The translations under genes were made by a program, and so were the position numbers. The notes beneath the pieces are model-generated. The model worked only from the letters and a program-made list of their open reading frames with translations, searched no databases and was not told the origin of the DNA. Below are positions 19,934 through 30,985 of a DNA stretch of 64,000 nucleotides, one piece after another; position 1 is the stretch's first letter; each line of letters starts with the position of its first letter. This stretch comes from Liolophura sinensis (Eukaryota; Mollusca; Polyplacophora; Chitonida; Chitonidae). Location: the NCBI RefSeq assembly GCF_032854445.1, contig NC_088304.1, positions 29,273,732-29,337,731 on the forward strand. The letters are read 5' to 3'.

Positions 19934-22900
19934 CTGGTAAAACGTCAAACTTTCACGTTATTGACGAACTTGCCCCGCAATGGGCCTACTATGTGGCACA
20001 TATTGATGGAGAATATGTATCCGTCAACGAAGGTTTAATGGCTCAATCTGTTTTTGACAAGCGCCAGTGTAGCCAAGACCCTTCGAACCATCGGTCAGGG
20101 GATCCAGATAGGCCTACCTAGAGGCCTAATGACGAAAGGAAAAACGGATATTACAAATCTAGTCGCCACACATTGGTACACCTGACGACCACTAAAGTCG
20201 ACGTTCCGACAAAATGTCAACATCAGGTCTGTTAACCCTATGCCTGTCAATCTGGATGTATACCAGAAAGTGTTTCGGCAACACACGCCAATTAAAATGT
20301 CAGGCATGTGCATTTTCAAGTATTTTATGTTGAAAAAAAAAAGTACAAAACTATAAATATTCCCTTGAATTTTTGACCGGTAAAATTAGGGTTACATACA
20401 GCTTAAAAATATATTGGTTTCTAATAGATTTAAGTGTTCTAGAATAGTCTGGAGTTTACCGAACGATGACCGCTTTCGGCGAAGCTGGTTTACACAGGAA
20501 TCCTGCCAACAGAAAAAGCCTGGTTTAAGTAATGCGATTGGCATTTTACACCACGCCTAAATATTGCGCCAGTATCCGAGAACTGGAGCAGAACTGGAGG
20601 AAAACAAGACTCCTCTTTGAGGAAGATCATTATCCATCATGCAGAGTTCGATGGTTAATTTGTGCAGTTTCTTAGCTTACGGTACATTTATACTTGTTCA
20701 ATTCACGGACTGTCTTCGTGTCCAGTTCGGATGTCATTACTTTGACCGTAATCTACATATGTACGTGCAGATTTCCGGGAGAAATGGGCGACACGTGTAG
20801 TTTTTATGGTGATTGGACACCCTGGTCTGTGGGTTTAACAATGACGTTCCACAGTTAGGTCACAAACTCTGAAATTATGGAACCAACTCAACAGCTAAGC
20901 AAATTGTTGGCTCAGAAAGCACCGAGATCCAGGACCTGTGCTTCGCATTATGAATGACTAGCTCTTTAAATACAGCAAGTTTCCACCAGAAATAAAAGGA
21001 TTAACTTTTCTGTGTGTAGACGCAGATGTAGGCCTATATGTTTACCCCATCACAGCTGCCGACACAGATGGTAAATGTACAGTCAAACTGCACCCCGAAG
21101 CCCGCGCTGAGGCGGAAGGCACTGAAGTAGGGACTGGACACAGCGCCCCCTGTCGTCTGAAATCCAACAGTTCGAGGGATTACCAAACCGTCACCACACC
21201 TGAGATTAAAATAAATACAAAAGATGAATAGCTTACATAGATGGGGTAAGCAAGTAAGGAGGTGTGCTATACTGTTATGTAGTAATATTTACGTAACACC
21301 CACTGTGTAAGGTCTATTCACACATAACTTGGGGACAATGACAGACGAACAAAGCCGGCAGATACACACTGGAGGCTGTTAGCTATACAACAGGCTTGTA
21401 ACAAATAAAGGGGCTAAAATGAGTGTGATTTGAGTAACGTCATGCTGACAGATTCCTTATTTGTGTACACACATACATTTCGAATGCAAAATCCACAGGT
21501 TTCTCTGGTTTCCATCGGAAACTGCCCAGTATCTTACTGTAAACTGGCCAAATTGTTGAGATTTTCTCAACCATTTGAATAAACAGAATAACTTTATCCG
21601 CTATATCTCGCGTTATTACAGAGGGCGGTCTATTTACAAGCCTCGTGTATTTATAAAAACACTGTAAATTACGGTACGCGATGATATTACGTTATAAAGG
21701 AGATTTTTATTACATTACCCTGAGAGTTACATTGTTTGTGGATTATTACTTAACTCTGTATAGCAGGCTGGCCCGGAAAGCAAGCTTTAGACCAAAAAGT
21801 CTGCGTGACGTTTTTCAAAGGAAAGCAATGCGAAATTCACAGTATGCGGGTACACTTGAGCGTTCGTTTGATTCAAACTAACCGGAAGAAGCAAGCAAGC
21901 AGGCAAAGGGTGGTTTCTGGTAAGTCACGTTCACTAGCCCTCAGCATATATTCATCTCAAGTATGTAGGAATTTGTAAATGCTATTCTTTGATAGTCTTT
22001 CAAGAAACTTTAATAGCTAAATGGTTAATTTTTGCGAAAGAGCAGAAATAAAATTCTTACCCAGCACGAAGAATTGAATATTCCGTCTCATTGTTCTTTG
22101 CAACACAGCTCAATGCCCTGAACGCAGTGGATGCATCTAAAATCGAAACCAATATATCTTGCGGAAATAAATATAGGTCATATGCATAATCTAAACTAGA
22201 AAAAAAAATGAAGCTTACGTTTTTACCACTGAAAAGGCATTCGATGCGTCCAAAATCGAAACCAATATATCTTGCGGAAATAAATATAGGTCATATGCAT
22301 GATCTAAACTAGAAAAAAAAATGAACCTTACGTTTTTACCACTGAAAAGGCATTCGTTGCGATTTTAGTAAAGTGATTAGTGCTCAAAATTTGAAACACG
22401 TAGATTACTCATCGTAAATAAAATCAATATACTGGAACAGTATACATTGAAAAAGACATGTTAATGCATAATAACATCGGAAGGTGTTTTAATTTCTTAG
22501 AACTAAAGTTAAATATGTGCTTGTTGATCAAATAATTACCCAAATTATCGGTGGCCAAGAGCCGGACCTTTTTGCCAATTGACACAGAATCTTCGTTTAC
22601 AGGACGGTTAAGAACGTCCACCATCCTTAAGTTGAACTGTATTGTTGTCTCTTCCTCTCCTTTGAGAGTTTGCTTTTCCCCGGGGCTTAAAAACCTGCAA
22701 CAAGATCGGTTTTTACAGCGAGAGACTGACAAAAGCGAGAGAAAAATCCCGGTACAATTTTCCTATGGCTGAAAAATAATATTGCGTAAAATATGGCATA
22801 AGATGACGTTCGCAATTCGAAGGCATGTATATTAAAAATTCTTTCATAACCTGCCATTGCAAGTTTCCAGAAAATATGCATTCTAAGGAAAATATCTTTA

Positions 22901-25900
22901 ACACCAAGTAAGTAAGTCAGAGCAAAGGCCATTAACACCATCTAGAAATACTGCTTGTTCAGCAGCTGGACTCTTATTACCTCCCGTGCTCCAACATAGA
23001 GTTCAGCACTGATGACCTCTATTGCTCAATTTGCCGCTGTTTCATTAGTTGATATATTCTCGGTGTAGTGGTGTTAAATGCAAAATTTCAATCGAGTCGA
23101 GCGACTGGACCAGGAAAACTGCTAGTTATAGCCAAGGTATCATGCCAGTCGAGTAAAATGCATGGTCTCTGCTCATAAGATGTCAAATGTTAGACCAAGC
23201 TATTGACGGAATCTGCCGACTTGTGTCGCAGTATCCATGTGTATGTTAGATCGTGTGCAAAATGGTTGATAAGTTTTCTAGTTTCCCCAACTGTTTGTGT
23301 ATATAATATATATACATAAAATATTCAAAATTTCATTCGCTTAAAATGACCTGCGAAGATGTTCATTTGAATTTGAAAACAGCCTGTACAGGAATAAAAT
23401 GATACGGTGCGTGAGGGTGCGTGCGTTGTTGCGCTTAAAAAAAAAAGTCACTCAGAACAAGTGCAAAATATATGTCACCAACCACAAAAAAGGTGAGTCA
23501 AATGTTTCGGGAGAGAAATGGTACAGAAAGTTGCATTACCATATTCAGGATAGACATAAGTGGGGAGAGATTTTGTGAAGCCATTGTTAATCAATATGTC
23601 AGCTCTGTCCTTCACATTGGCAGCTGATCGGAAACCTGCAGAGATTTGTGGTCACTGACGGGAGGCAGTGTCGTTGGACTTGAGTAAAAACAACATTCTC
23701 GACATAAACAGTTCCAATCACCACAGTGACGGTCAACTTCTCCATTCAAAATTTAGAGCCACGAACGCATTTGCCAAACTGTTCTTGAAAATATTTCTAG
23801 CAAAGAATATCGGATGTGACGCCATTTGGTTCCAACTTATCATCGTAGAATTCGACCTTTAAATTGCATGGGGATGGAAAAGTAAAAATTGATGCTTTAT
23901 CATTAGAAATGATCATAAGGCGCTGCAGTAATTACAGGGTATGTAGATTGTTTACCATTGTGCAATTAGATTTTCTTTCGCAACGGCCTCACCGCTTTTA
24001 TCGTATGCGCATGTCAAGGTCTTAATTTGAGATTTCGTCATCACGTGAGTGTCCACCTCTCCCCATCCTATGTGTACCTTCACAGTAAAGGTATTGATGC
24101 CGTCCTTTTTCTGAAAAGGAAAGGTTCAGTTTTTAGACCATTTTAGAATAGCCCCGATAATTCACCTTTCACAATATCAACCTTGTCTGCACAGGTTCAA
24201 AAAAAGTCGCTAATTTATAAAGCGGGTAACAATTTGTTCAAAGAATCCTTGCAACACCAAATAATACTTACAGGTATAAGTGAATTTCTAAAACACAGCA
24301 ACTCAAGCTAACTAATATGGATGTTTGGGGGGGGAAAAAACCGACGGTCTCCTTACCGCGTACATGAAGTACAAAGTTTTAGTATCAGGCGATCGGCAGA
24401 ATCAGGCTTACGTGGAATCTGCAGTTCGGACCGTCATAATTCTGGTCAAAGGAGCCGGCCAGTGCAAAATCGACACCATTACTAGTCGGTACTTCACGGT
24501 CCCCATTCGCACACTTCGCCAGAATGTAGGCCGGCACGTCCGCCTTCATGGCAATGTTCGGTGCTTCCGCAAGTGTCAATGGACAAGTCGACATCACTGA
24601 AACCCCGGATTTGGAGCTTGTTAAATGAGCAGTTTTGGTTAAAGTATTTCCACTCTTACGTAAACGCTTACGAACCATACCAGAAAGAGGGATGACACTT
24701 GTTCGAACTTTAAAAAATAAATAAAAAATTGTCTACAAAGTACATGTAACAACGACCATGATTATCACGGAAATCTTCTGCAAGTGTAAGAAATACGCAA
24801 TACATTCCAATATTCTGTTCTCTGGACAACCGTTTGAAAAAAAACAAAACAGACTACGTTAACAATAGGAAAAACGGGAACATGAAATTTATAACAATTA
24901 AAAAGGACTTAATGATAATACCAAATTGTATGTAAACACCAGCACACAGACAAAATTGTACGTCTGCTGTTCAAACTGCTGTTCAAACTGCCTCACAACC
25001 AAGAAAGCCAGTTCATCGACACACAGGACGGAATCTGTGTGACGACTTTGGATCAAGGGAGGACATCACATTTTGTTAGAATACGTCTTAACCTCAGTCA
25101 TGGAATGGGTTACTCCCCCTTATGCCAAAAAAAGCGCAGGGAAAGTTTAGAGGGGATTACTTCCTAAATTGTGGGATTTTAGAAGGATAATAGATCATTT
25201 CAGTCCAGCTTTTCCTATTCCTCCCATGCAAGAAGTAAAATTAAGATTTTCACTTAAGATTAGTGTATTTGCAAACAAGCTACCTATTACCGGAAGCCTG
25301 GATGTTGTGTGATGAAAATCTGATGTCTACATGATTTGGTGTTTCACAGAACTGTACATTTTATACAATATAGGTTTAACCATAAATCCGGACTTACAGT
25401 GCAATATGGGTTCATCGCCAGCAACGAAAGATACCTGGAAACGTAATAAGTAGAATTATGGGTTTGGGGTATTTCCGTTCAATTTTAATGTTGAAAAATT
25501 AATATACATCCGGAAGAGTTTCGACTACGTCTGTATATATTAGTCAAATTCGATATTGACGGAAATGCTTTCACCGTCGTAATCAGTGAAATATTCTTAA
25601 TAACGGCGTTAACACCAATCAAATAAATACAGAATGATTTCTGAGCACAAACTGAAGTTGCGTAGCGGGCATGTCTAAATCTTAAGGCCACCAATGAACA
25701 TATCTTTGAAATCAAAACGAACTACACGGAGTGGAATTGAAACATCAGTTGGCGTGCACGATATGCCACAGAAAACAATTTTGGCTATTTCCTCTGGCAT
25801 TTTTCACATATGACGGAGGGTGGGGTTTTATGGAGTGGGAGGGGGGGGGGGGGGCGGCGGAGGGAGAGAAACCAATCGCCCTTTATAGAACACCGGCCTT

Positions 25901-26036
25901 TGCCAGGTACCTAACAAATTTTTCACCTAAAGGCGCAGCTCAAATCGCGGGATCTGAATTCCAACTCGCGATATCATTGTCGTTGTGAGGTACGGAAACT
26001 TACCAAAAATAATCCCAAGAAAGTGATGAAAAACAT
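19737..26036 (-). CDS. ZP-domain protein, complete multi-exon gene (hand assembled)
   Basis: Eight exons plus a last exon give about 344 residues (or 294 with the alternative last exon). Joined exons are 26036-26004, 25434-25398, 24596-24412, 24110-23956, 22694-22540, 22136-22061, 21199-21046, 20502-20460 and 19933-19737; every junction keeps phase. Order: signal peptide (residues 1 to about 20), ZP-N with four Cys (28, 52, 82, 119), and ZP-C with six Cys (199, 215, 254, 259, 263, 268), which is the 4+6 count of the long ZP-C type. A furin site RRKR follows at 273-276 and there is an N-glycosylation sequon at 204. ZP modules polymerise into extracellular filaments (egg coats, cuticle, mucus or apical matrix) after furin cleavage. 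No other domain is present, so the protein is essentially a single ZP module. The tissue role cannot be told from sequence. I do not assign an orthologue. Confidence 0.85.
20460..20502 (-). CDS. ZP gene exon 8: last ZP cysteine and furin site
   Basis: After 'ctgttggcag', 43 nt in phase 0 read DSCVNQLRRKRSSF plus one base, with donor TTCG|gtaaac. RRKR is a consensus furin cleavage site at the position expected right after a ZP module. Confidence 0.8.
21046..21199 (-). CDS. ZP gene exon 7: core ZP-C signature
   Basis: The acceptor 'tttaatctcag' and the donor GGG|gtaaac bound 154 nt in phases 2 to 0. It holds the strongest ZP signature: CGDGLVIPRTVGF, then SSPYFSAFRL, then FGVQFDCTFTICVGSCDG. 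The pattern SxxFxAFRL...VxFxCxxxxCxxxC is diagnostic for the ZP-C half. Confidence 0.92.
22061..22136 (-). CDS. ZP gene exon 6: small ZP-C exon with C5
   Basis: After 'tttcgattttag', 76 nt in phases 1 to 2 read ASTAFRALSCVAKN, a sequon NET, and YSILRAG, ending GCTGG|gtaaga. The 'C-x-A ... Y-x-I-L' pattern followed by Gly-Cys in the next exon is typical of ZP-C. Its acceptor region is duplicated upstream in the intron (see 22129-22356). Confidence 0.85.
22129..22356. repeat. 113-bp tandem duplication over the exon 6 acceptor of the ZP gene
   Basis: 'aatcgaaaccaatatatctt' starts at 22141 and again at 22254. Each copy runs on through 'aaatataggtcatatgcat' and 'cttacgtttttaccactgaa' with few differences. 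The unit includes the first bases and the acceptor of exon 6. Confidence 0.9.
22540..22694 (-). CDS. ZP gene exon 5: ZP-N/ZP-C linker and first ZP-C strands
   Basis: The acceptor 'cttgttgcag' and the donor TTGG|gtaatt bound 155 nt in phases 2 to 1. The peptide has TTIQFNLRMVDVLNRPV and SVSIGKKVRLLA, matching the ZP-C start pattern (hydrophobic strand, RMxD, later xIGxxVxL). The split codon TG|G with exon 4 encodes Trp. Confidence 0.85.
23956..24110 (-). CDS. ZP gene exon 4: second part of ZP-N
   Basis: Between 'ccttttcag' and the donor AATG|gtaaac lie 155 nt starting in phase 0 and ending in phase 2. The peptide includes NTFTVKVHIGWGEV and SQIKTLTCAYD, the end of ZP-N with its fourth cysteine in the usual 'xTCxY' context. 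Confidence 0.8.
24412..24596 (-). CDS. ZP gene exon 3: first part of ZP-N
   Basis: It starts after 'ggggtttcag' in phase 1 and ends CCAC|gtaagc in phase 0, giving 61 full codons. It contains ZP-N cysteines 1-3 (MSTC, ILAKC and GPNC contexts). An alternative acceptor at about 24709, behind a longer pyrimidine tract, is in the same phase and would add about 37 basic residues before the ZP-N domain. I prefer the shorter form because the extension is lysine/arginine-rich and unlike a mature ZP N terminus. Confidence 0.75.
25256..25289 (+). repeat. Exact 34-bp direct repeat, copy 1 (second at 26746)
   Basis: The 34 bases beginning 'aagattagtgtatttgcaaa' are identical to 26746-26779, while the flanks do not match. 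Copy 1 is in intron 2 of the ZP gene and copy 2 is upstream of the gene. Confidence 0.9.
25398..25434 (-). CDS. ZP gene exon 2: 37-nt microexon completing the signal peptide
   Basis: The acceptor 'acgtttccag' and the donor CACT|gtaagt bound 37 nt that read VSFVAGDEPILH plus one base. Joined to exon 1 this makes a classic signal peptide with likely cleavage near SFVA/G. The length (1 mod 3) is what is needed to go from phase 0 in exon 1 to phase 1 in exon 3. Confidence 0.7.
25560..25632 (+). mobile_element. SINE-A 3' fragment
   Basis: Carries 'caccgtcgtaatcagtgaaa', 'tattcttaataacggcgtta' and 'acaccaatcaaataaata', the SINE-A 3' core and tail. Sits in intron 1 of the ZP gene. Confidence 0.75.
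26004..26036 (-). CDS. ZP gene exon 1: start codon and signal-peptide core
   Basis: ATG at 26036 opens 11 codons, MFFITFLGLFL, ending TTG|gtaagt (a consensus donor, phase 0). It is preceded by 'ttctatttcag' and 13 untranslated bases, so an intron probably lies in the 5' UTR. The hydrophobic run continues in exon 2. Confidence 0.75.
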
Positions 26037-26049
26037 CTCGAAACCAAAT

Positions 26050-26141
26050 CTGAAATAGAAAACGGAAGAATTGCACCGTTGTTGTGGTAATTGCAAATAA
26101 CGGACAAATTAAAGAAAAAAAGAATATGACATTTACTCACC
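26050..26141 (-). other. Probable intron in the ZP gene 5' UTR
   Basis: A good donor (GTTTG|gtgagt at 26141/26140) and a good acceptor (ttctatttcag ending at 26050) face each other 92 bp apart, just upstream of the start codon. The 5' UTR would then have an upstream part above 26141. Confidence 0.45.
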
Positions 26142-26484
26142 AAACCCAGAAAATTGGAAAAACAGATGAGGAAAAAGTAACAAAATCACCGTTGTGTCAA
26201 ATACAAAACAGAAGTAACAGAAGTAACATAAAGAAACTCAAAGAAATGAAAGAAAAACAACTGAAAAGTAAATGTGTGGTGAATCACACGGAGTGTTTTC
26301 GGTTCGTGCGAAGCGAACAGCCAAATATCCGAGGTTAAATAGAATCCAGTGTGAGATAGAGGTTTTGACATGCAAATCAGATAGTCGCTGATTGGCTACA
26401 TCGAAAGGGCTATCGCCCAGCGTTTTATCACAGAATACACTCTGACATTTTTTTGTTACAACATCTTGTGAGTCACAGAATGGA

Positions 26485-26493
26485 CTATTTATA
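26485..26493 (-). promoter_or_regulatory. Possible TATA box of the ZP gene (TATAAATAG)
   Basis: TATAAATAG on the minus strand lies about 450 bases upstream of the ATG and above the proposed 5' UTR donor. It is a good match to the metazoan TATA consensus, but A+T-rich DNA gives such matches by chance. Confidence 0.3.
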
Positions 26494-26499
26494 ACTAAT

Positions 26500-26951
26500 T
26501 TTTACTAAGTGGTGATACCCTAAGCCTAAATATTTCTTCAGACACTAGGGAATGAATTTATCAACAAACAAGAGACACAACTGCAGGCTGAATATTTGTG
26601 GCGCTCGCACAAATTTGCATAGCTATTGAGGTACCATATATATTTAGGGATTAATGTTTAGAAAATCGCTACGCAGAATGTCTTGGAAGAGATTTTTTAC
26701 CAAGAGCGAGTTGTCCTCTGTGTAGCATGACATAAAATTTTGTGCAAGATTAGTGTATTTGCAAACAAGCTACCTATTATTTTACACTGTGTTTTGCGGG
26801 CAGGACCTGTCGTGGTGTTGACTTGCTTATCTAAAACATACAGTCTGTGTGTTCGTCGGTCACTCAGCAAGTGGAATTGCAATTACAATCATGTAATTAA
26901 ACGACAAATTGAGGAGAGTATTCGTGTGTGTATCAGATATCATGACATCGC
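26500..26951. other. Upstream flank of the ZP gene; no further gene recognised
   Basis: Holds the second copy of the exact 34-bp repeat (26746-26779). The open frames here (61-85 codons) lack signatures. Confidence 0.45.
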
Positions 26952-27098
26952 CGTGAGTTCAATTCCAGCTCATGTTGCTTTCTTCAGCAACGGGTAGACA
27001 CTCTATGTTTTCCACAGGCTCTACCTGGATTCCTCTTATCATATTGCTGGCCACCGTCCTCAAAGTGAAATATTCTTGAGAACGCCGTAAAGCTCTAG
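26952..27098 (+). mobile_element. SINE-A, 5'-truncated and diverged
   Basis: Starts at 'gccgtgagttcaattccagc' (B-box region) and continues through a degenerate centre to 'gtgaaatattcttgagaacg' + 'ccgtaaagct'. The tail is lost. Confidence 0.75.
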
Positions 27099-27179
27099 TG
27101 AAAAAATATACATATTTGTCCTTCTTCTCTTTCCACAACCGTTCGTCTGCTCAACTTTACAATTAGTGGTTGTTTTGGC

Positions 27180-27425
27180 GCGCCAGCGGGGCACGATGAC
27201 CCAGGAGCCTCTCACCAATGCGGTCGCTGTGAGTTCAAATCCAGCTCATGCCCGCTTCCTCTCCTGCCGTACGTGGGTAAGTCTGCCAACAACTTGTTGA
27301 TATTCGTGTGTTTCCCCAGAGGGTTATGCCCCGTTTCATCCTACCATAATGGTTTCCGCCGTCGTATAAGTGAAATATTCTTGAGTACTGCATAAAAAAA
27401 AAACAGTCGCACAAATAAATAAATG
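27180..27425 (+). mobile_element. SINE-A, 5'-truncated
   Basis: Includes 'gatgacccaggagcctctca', 'ccaatgcggtcgctgtgagt', the B-box region, 'gccgtcgtataagtgaaata' and an interrupted poly(A)/(aaat)n tail. The minus frame at 27235-27480 reads this element. Confidence 0.85.
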
Positions 27426-28470
27426 AACAAATGAGAAAAATTACGTAGTGCGAATTCAAATTATGAAATATTGATGTCATAAATGTTTTGTTTTCACATG
27501 CATATTTCCGTACGGGTAGAATGAAGAAGTAGAAGCATACCGTGATTTCACGCCGTGAATTAGCCGCTGCACGAGTTTAAATTACGAAGATGTTCGAGTC
27601 TTTCTGGTTTGAATTCGGCATTAGACACCAATCAAATACAAAGTCAATTCTGATTTGTAAATCAATATAAGAATGAATCTGTTTATATATTCCATTTCTT
27701 CGATTACTGTTTAACTTCATACTCGCGACTTTTGTTTTACCGTAAAACTAGCTTAAAACAAATTACATAGGTGTATGTGTCTACTTAGTCCAATCAACGA
27801 CTCCAGTCTGGCTGAGGCGTTATAGCTGGACTTCACCATATCATTTCCGGTGTCCTTCGCCCATGAAACTGACAACCTTTGTGTAAATAAAACATTGAGA
27901 GACCCAGTCGGATAAATACAAGCAATGTGGGCATTGGCATTGAGCGAGAAAAACATTGGTGTCATGGGTCACACGTACGCAAACACGATTTGATTGTTCA
28001 GTCACACCTTTTCGCTTATACGTTATACGCAGTCAGTTTTATACGTGGAGGAGTCTGGAGTGTCGGGCGTAAACCACCAACCTATGGTAAGTAGCTGACC
28101 AACTTTCCCACATGTGATTTGTAGATGTTGACATCGTATTGGTAGAATCTATGCGTCGAAACAGACATTTGTATACCAGGCGACTGAGTAAAATCAGTAT
28201 TCAACTCGTGCACCATGTTTCAATATCAGTTATCGATAACAAAATATGTATCTCATTTGCGCTTTGATTGAAACGATTCATATAACCAACGCGACGATCT
28301 AATTTAACACGATTAACCTAGCGCCCCTATCCCCGGATTAAGACCAGTGGTCTTCAACAATGTCAGAAGATTCCACAAGCAGTGAGACCTTGGGGAGGGA
28401 ATCTACAAACTCTTGTCCGCAGCCAAATTTGATTCTGTGCACAGTGCGTCCTACCGTAGGTCATGGCATG
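27426..28470. other. No gene recognised; repeat relics
   Basis: A tail-like 'acaccaatcaaatac' at 27628 and the phrase 'gtaaaccaccaacctatgg' at 28069 (resembling 12047) look like relics. 'gcgtcgaaacagacatt' at 28152 is shared with 44440. No exon is supported. Confidence 0.4.
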
Positions 28471-28475
28471 TGACA

Positions 28476-28967
28476 GAGCCCACAGGCAACCACCGCCCTT
28501 CAACAGATAGGCAACAACTGCCCTTCAACAGATAGGCAGCCACCGTCCTTCAACAGATAGGCTACCACCGCCCTTTAACAGATAGGCTACCACCGCCCTT
28601 CAACACATAGGTAACCACCGTCCTTCAACAGATAGGGAGCCACTGCCCTTCAACAGATAGGCAACCGCCGCCCTTCAACAGATAGGCTACCACCGCCCTT
28701 CAACACATAGGCAACCACCACTCTTCAACAGATAGGCTACCACCGCCCTTTAACAGATAGGCTACCACCGCCCTTCAACACATAGGCAGCCACGGTCCTT
28801 CATCAGATAGGCTACCCCCGCCCTTTAACAGATAGGCAACCACCGCCCTTCAGCAGATAGGCAACCACCGCCCTTCAACATATAGGCAACTAACGCCCTT
28901 CAACAGATAGGCTACCACCGCCCTTCAACAGATAGGCAACCACCGCCCTTCAACAAATACCATTCAA
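28476..28967. repeat. 25-bp minisatellite, about 19 copies
   Basis: The unit is 'cttcaacagataggcaacca' + 'ccgcc' with common variants (ctacc, cagcc, aacacatag). Spacing is 25 bp with little length variation. There are no unique spacers, so it is not a CRISPR array. Confidence 0.95.
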
Positions 28968-29095
28968 ACCACCTGAGTTTAAGCCTCAGTCATTATTATT
29001 CTAAACCAGTCTCAAGCGTTTCTGACGTTCGATCTGTTGAAGTTAAAACGCATCAGTGGAGTGTGTATGACAAATACTGTCCGATTCTACGTATT

Positions 29096-29262
29096 TAATT
29101 TATTTATTTATTTGATTGGTGTTTTACGCTGTATAAGAATATTTCACTTACACGACGGCGGCCAGGATTATGGTGGAGGAAACCGGGCCGAGCCCGGAGA
29201 AACTCACGCAAACTGCTAACAGACCGCAGGTTGCTTAAGACCTTCCCACGTACGGTGTACGT
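29096..29262 (-). mobile_element. SINE-A, 5'-truncated
   Basis: On plus it reads the tail '(ttta)n', 'gattggtgttttacgctgta', 'cacttacacgacggcggcca', 'ggaggaaaccgggcc', 'gcaggttgcttaagaccttc' and 'ccacgtacgg', ending before the tRNA head. Confidence 0.9.
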
Positions 29263-30765
29263 ATTTACGATTTTCTCGCAGTATTCCCTCAGAGGTACCG
29301 TTGGGTTCTGAAACGGAACTAATTCTGTTTCTTTCATCTGGCCTACGTTGACACATCATCTCTAAAATATACACGAGCTATTTGGTTTGACAACCTTCAC
29401 CTTCATGAGTCATCAACTTATCACGTGATACCATTAGAACCAATCAAGTAGTATTATCTCAAATTAACAATTCATCTATGGAGTTTGACAACAAAACCGT
29501 TTGACAAACCCGAGGGAAGGAGTAAGTACTTTGCATCGTTACAGGTCTATGAGACAGTATGCTATCAATAAATTCCTGAGCAACGAAACATGCTCGCAGC
29601 CTTGGCCATACTGACGATCAGAGTCCGTCGTGGCACTCACATCCTTCTAGCCGCGCCATTTTGGAATTACTTCGCGCACGCCATATTCAATTCCCATGGC
29701 TCACATACTGTTCACTTTTCTTCCACGTAATATTGTAGTTGTACTTTGAGTCTGGCATTGTGTGAATTTTCTATCGACAGCGTTTAAAACGCTGACTCTT
29801 TTGAGTATTGAAGATTCCAGTGTAAATATCCCATGACTGCGTACAACAGCGATATCAGTCTTGATTGTTCACCTTCCCTGTACAAGCACTAATAAAGGAG
29901 AAAGAGCCAGTGATAACAAAACTTTTCTCTGGGGTTTTTATTTTTTCAAATGGTTTTATGGGATCATAACAATATCACAAACATAACAAGCTAAAACTTA
30001 ACAAGGAACAACCTCTTCATAGATCTAGCCCTCCTCGGGCATTGCGCGTAGTCATGGATGGACTGGAAATAAATAAATCTGAGGTAAAACGTCACTAAAC
30101 AGTCGGATTATACAGCTTTAACAGCCACCTTTAAACACGATCAGAAAAATAATTAATAATAGTAATGATATAATAGGAAAACAAACTGATAAGTTATATC
30201 CTCACTGACATCAAAATGGAAAGTAACAGAAATTTATTAAGCAAGAGTATCGGTACATAAAGTCGCACAAAACCTCGCATTGTCACGTATCTCGCGTCAC
30301 GTGTCATGCAGCGGACAATTCTCGCAACAGAATAGTGACAAATGTTTCGGATAAAAGAACAAGAACAACACATGACGTCACTGAGCTCCTGCTAGCACTT
30401 TCTAGGATGAAATGAGTTCAGATGGAAGTAAAGTGAGACTGACGAGGATCTACGAGACTACGTTACACAATGCCCTGCCAAGACGGGATTTGGCGTTTCA
30501 TGAAAAGAGCGCCACTTGGTGTTAGAATCATGGTACTTTAGTAAGAATGGGCGAGGAGGTATGGCTGAGAAATAACATAAATAGCCCTTATTATGATCAT
30601 TATAAATAATGGGATACGTTATTTTACCTCAAGCTCAGAAGGTTCGATGGATAATTGAATTAAAGGGTGTGATTGCTCAACATTTTCAACATTTGTGATG
30701 CACAAGCGGGGTCCGAGGTGTTTAAAACCACAACTTTCTCTGTTGTTATGCTGCGGTAATTATGA
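29263..30765. other. No gene recognised
   Basis: Unique-looking sequence without a supported exon. A donor-like 'ggagtaagt' at 29519 is not preceded by an open frame of interest. Confidence 0.45.
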
Positions 30766-30767
30766 AC

Positions 30768-30985
30768 AGGGGCCGATTCCACAAATCCTTTTCTGACTTA
30801 AGTCAAAAATTTATAAACTCGGTGCGATTCTTAGTTTTTGGCACTGGAAGTTGAAATTTGGACACATTTGTCTTAAGATAACATTGATGAGGGGTACAAA
30901 ATACTCCAAAACCCTAAAATAAGCTTTGAGATCGTATTTTAAATGTTGACTTAATTCAGAAATGGCTTTGTGGAATCGCCCTTGC
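30768..30985. mobile_element. TIR element (MITE) family M2, copy 1
   Basis: The left end is 'ggggccgattccacaaatcc', followed by 'ttctgacttaagtc'. The right end is the inverted counterpart, with 'ttgacttaattcagaaatgg' then 'ctttgtggaatcgccc'. About 218 bp, no coding frame. Confidence 0.75.

Noticed and set aside
19831-20121. 96-codon plus frame
   Set aside because: It is antisense to the ZP gene 3' end, and no domain is visible.
26084-26338. 84-codon Lys-rich plus frame
   Set aside because: It lies antisense over the ZP gene 5' UTR/promoter, is biased in composition and has no domain.
28476-28967. CRISPR-like regular spacing
   Set aside because: The units are contiguous 25-bp repeats without unique spacers, in a eukaryotic genome.
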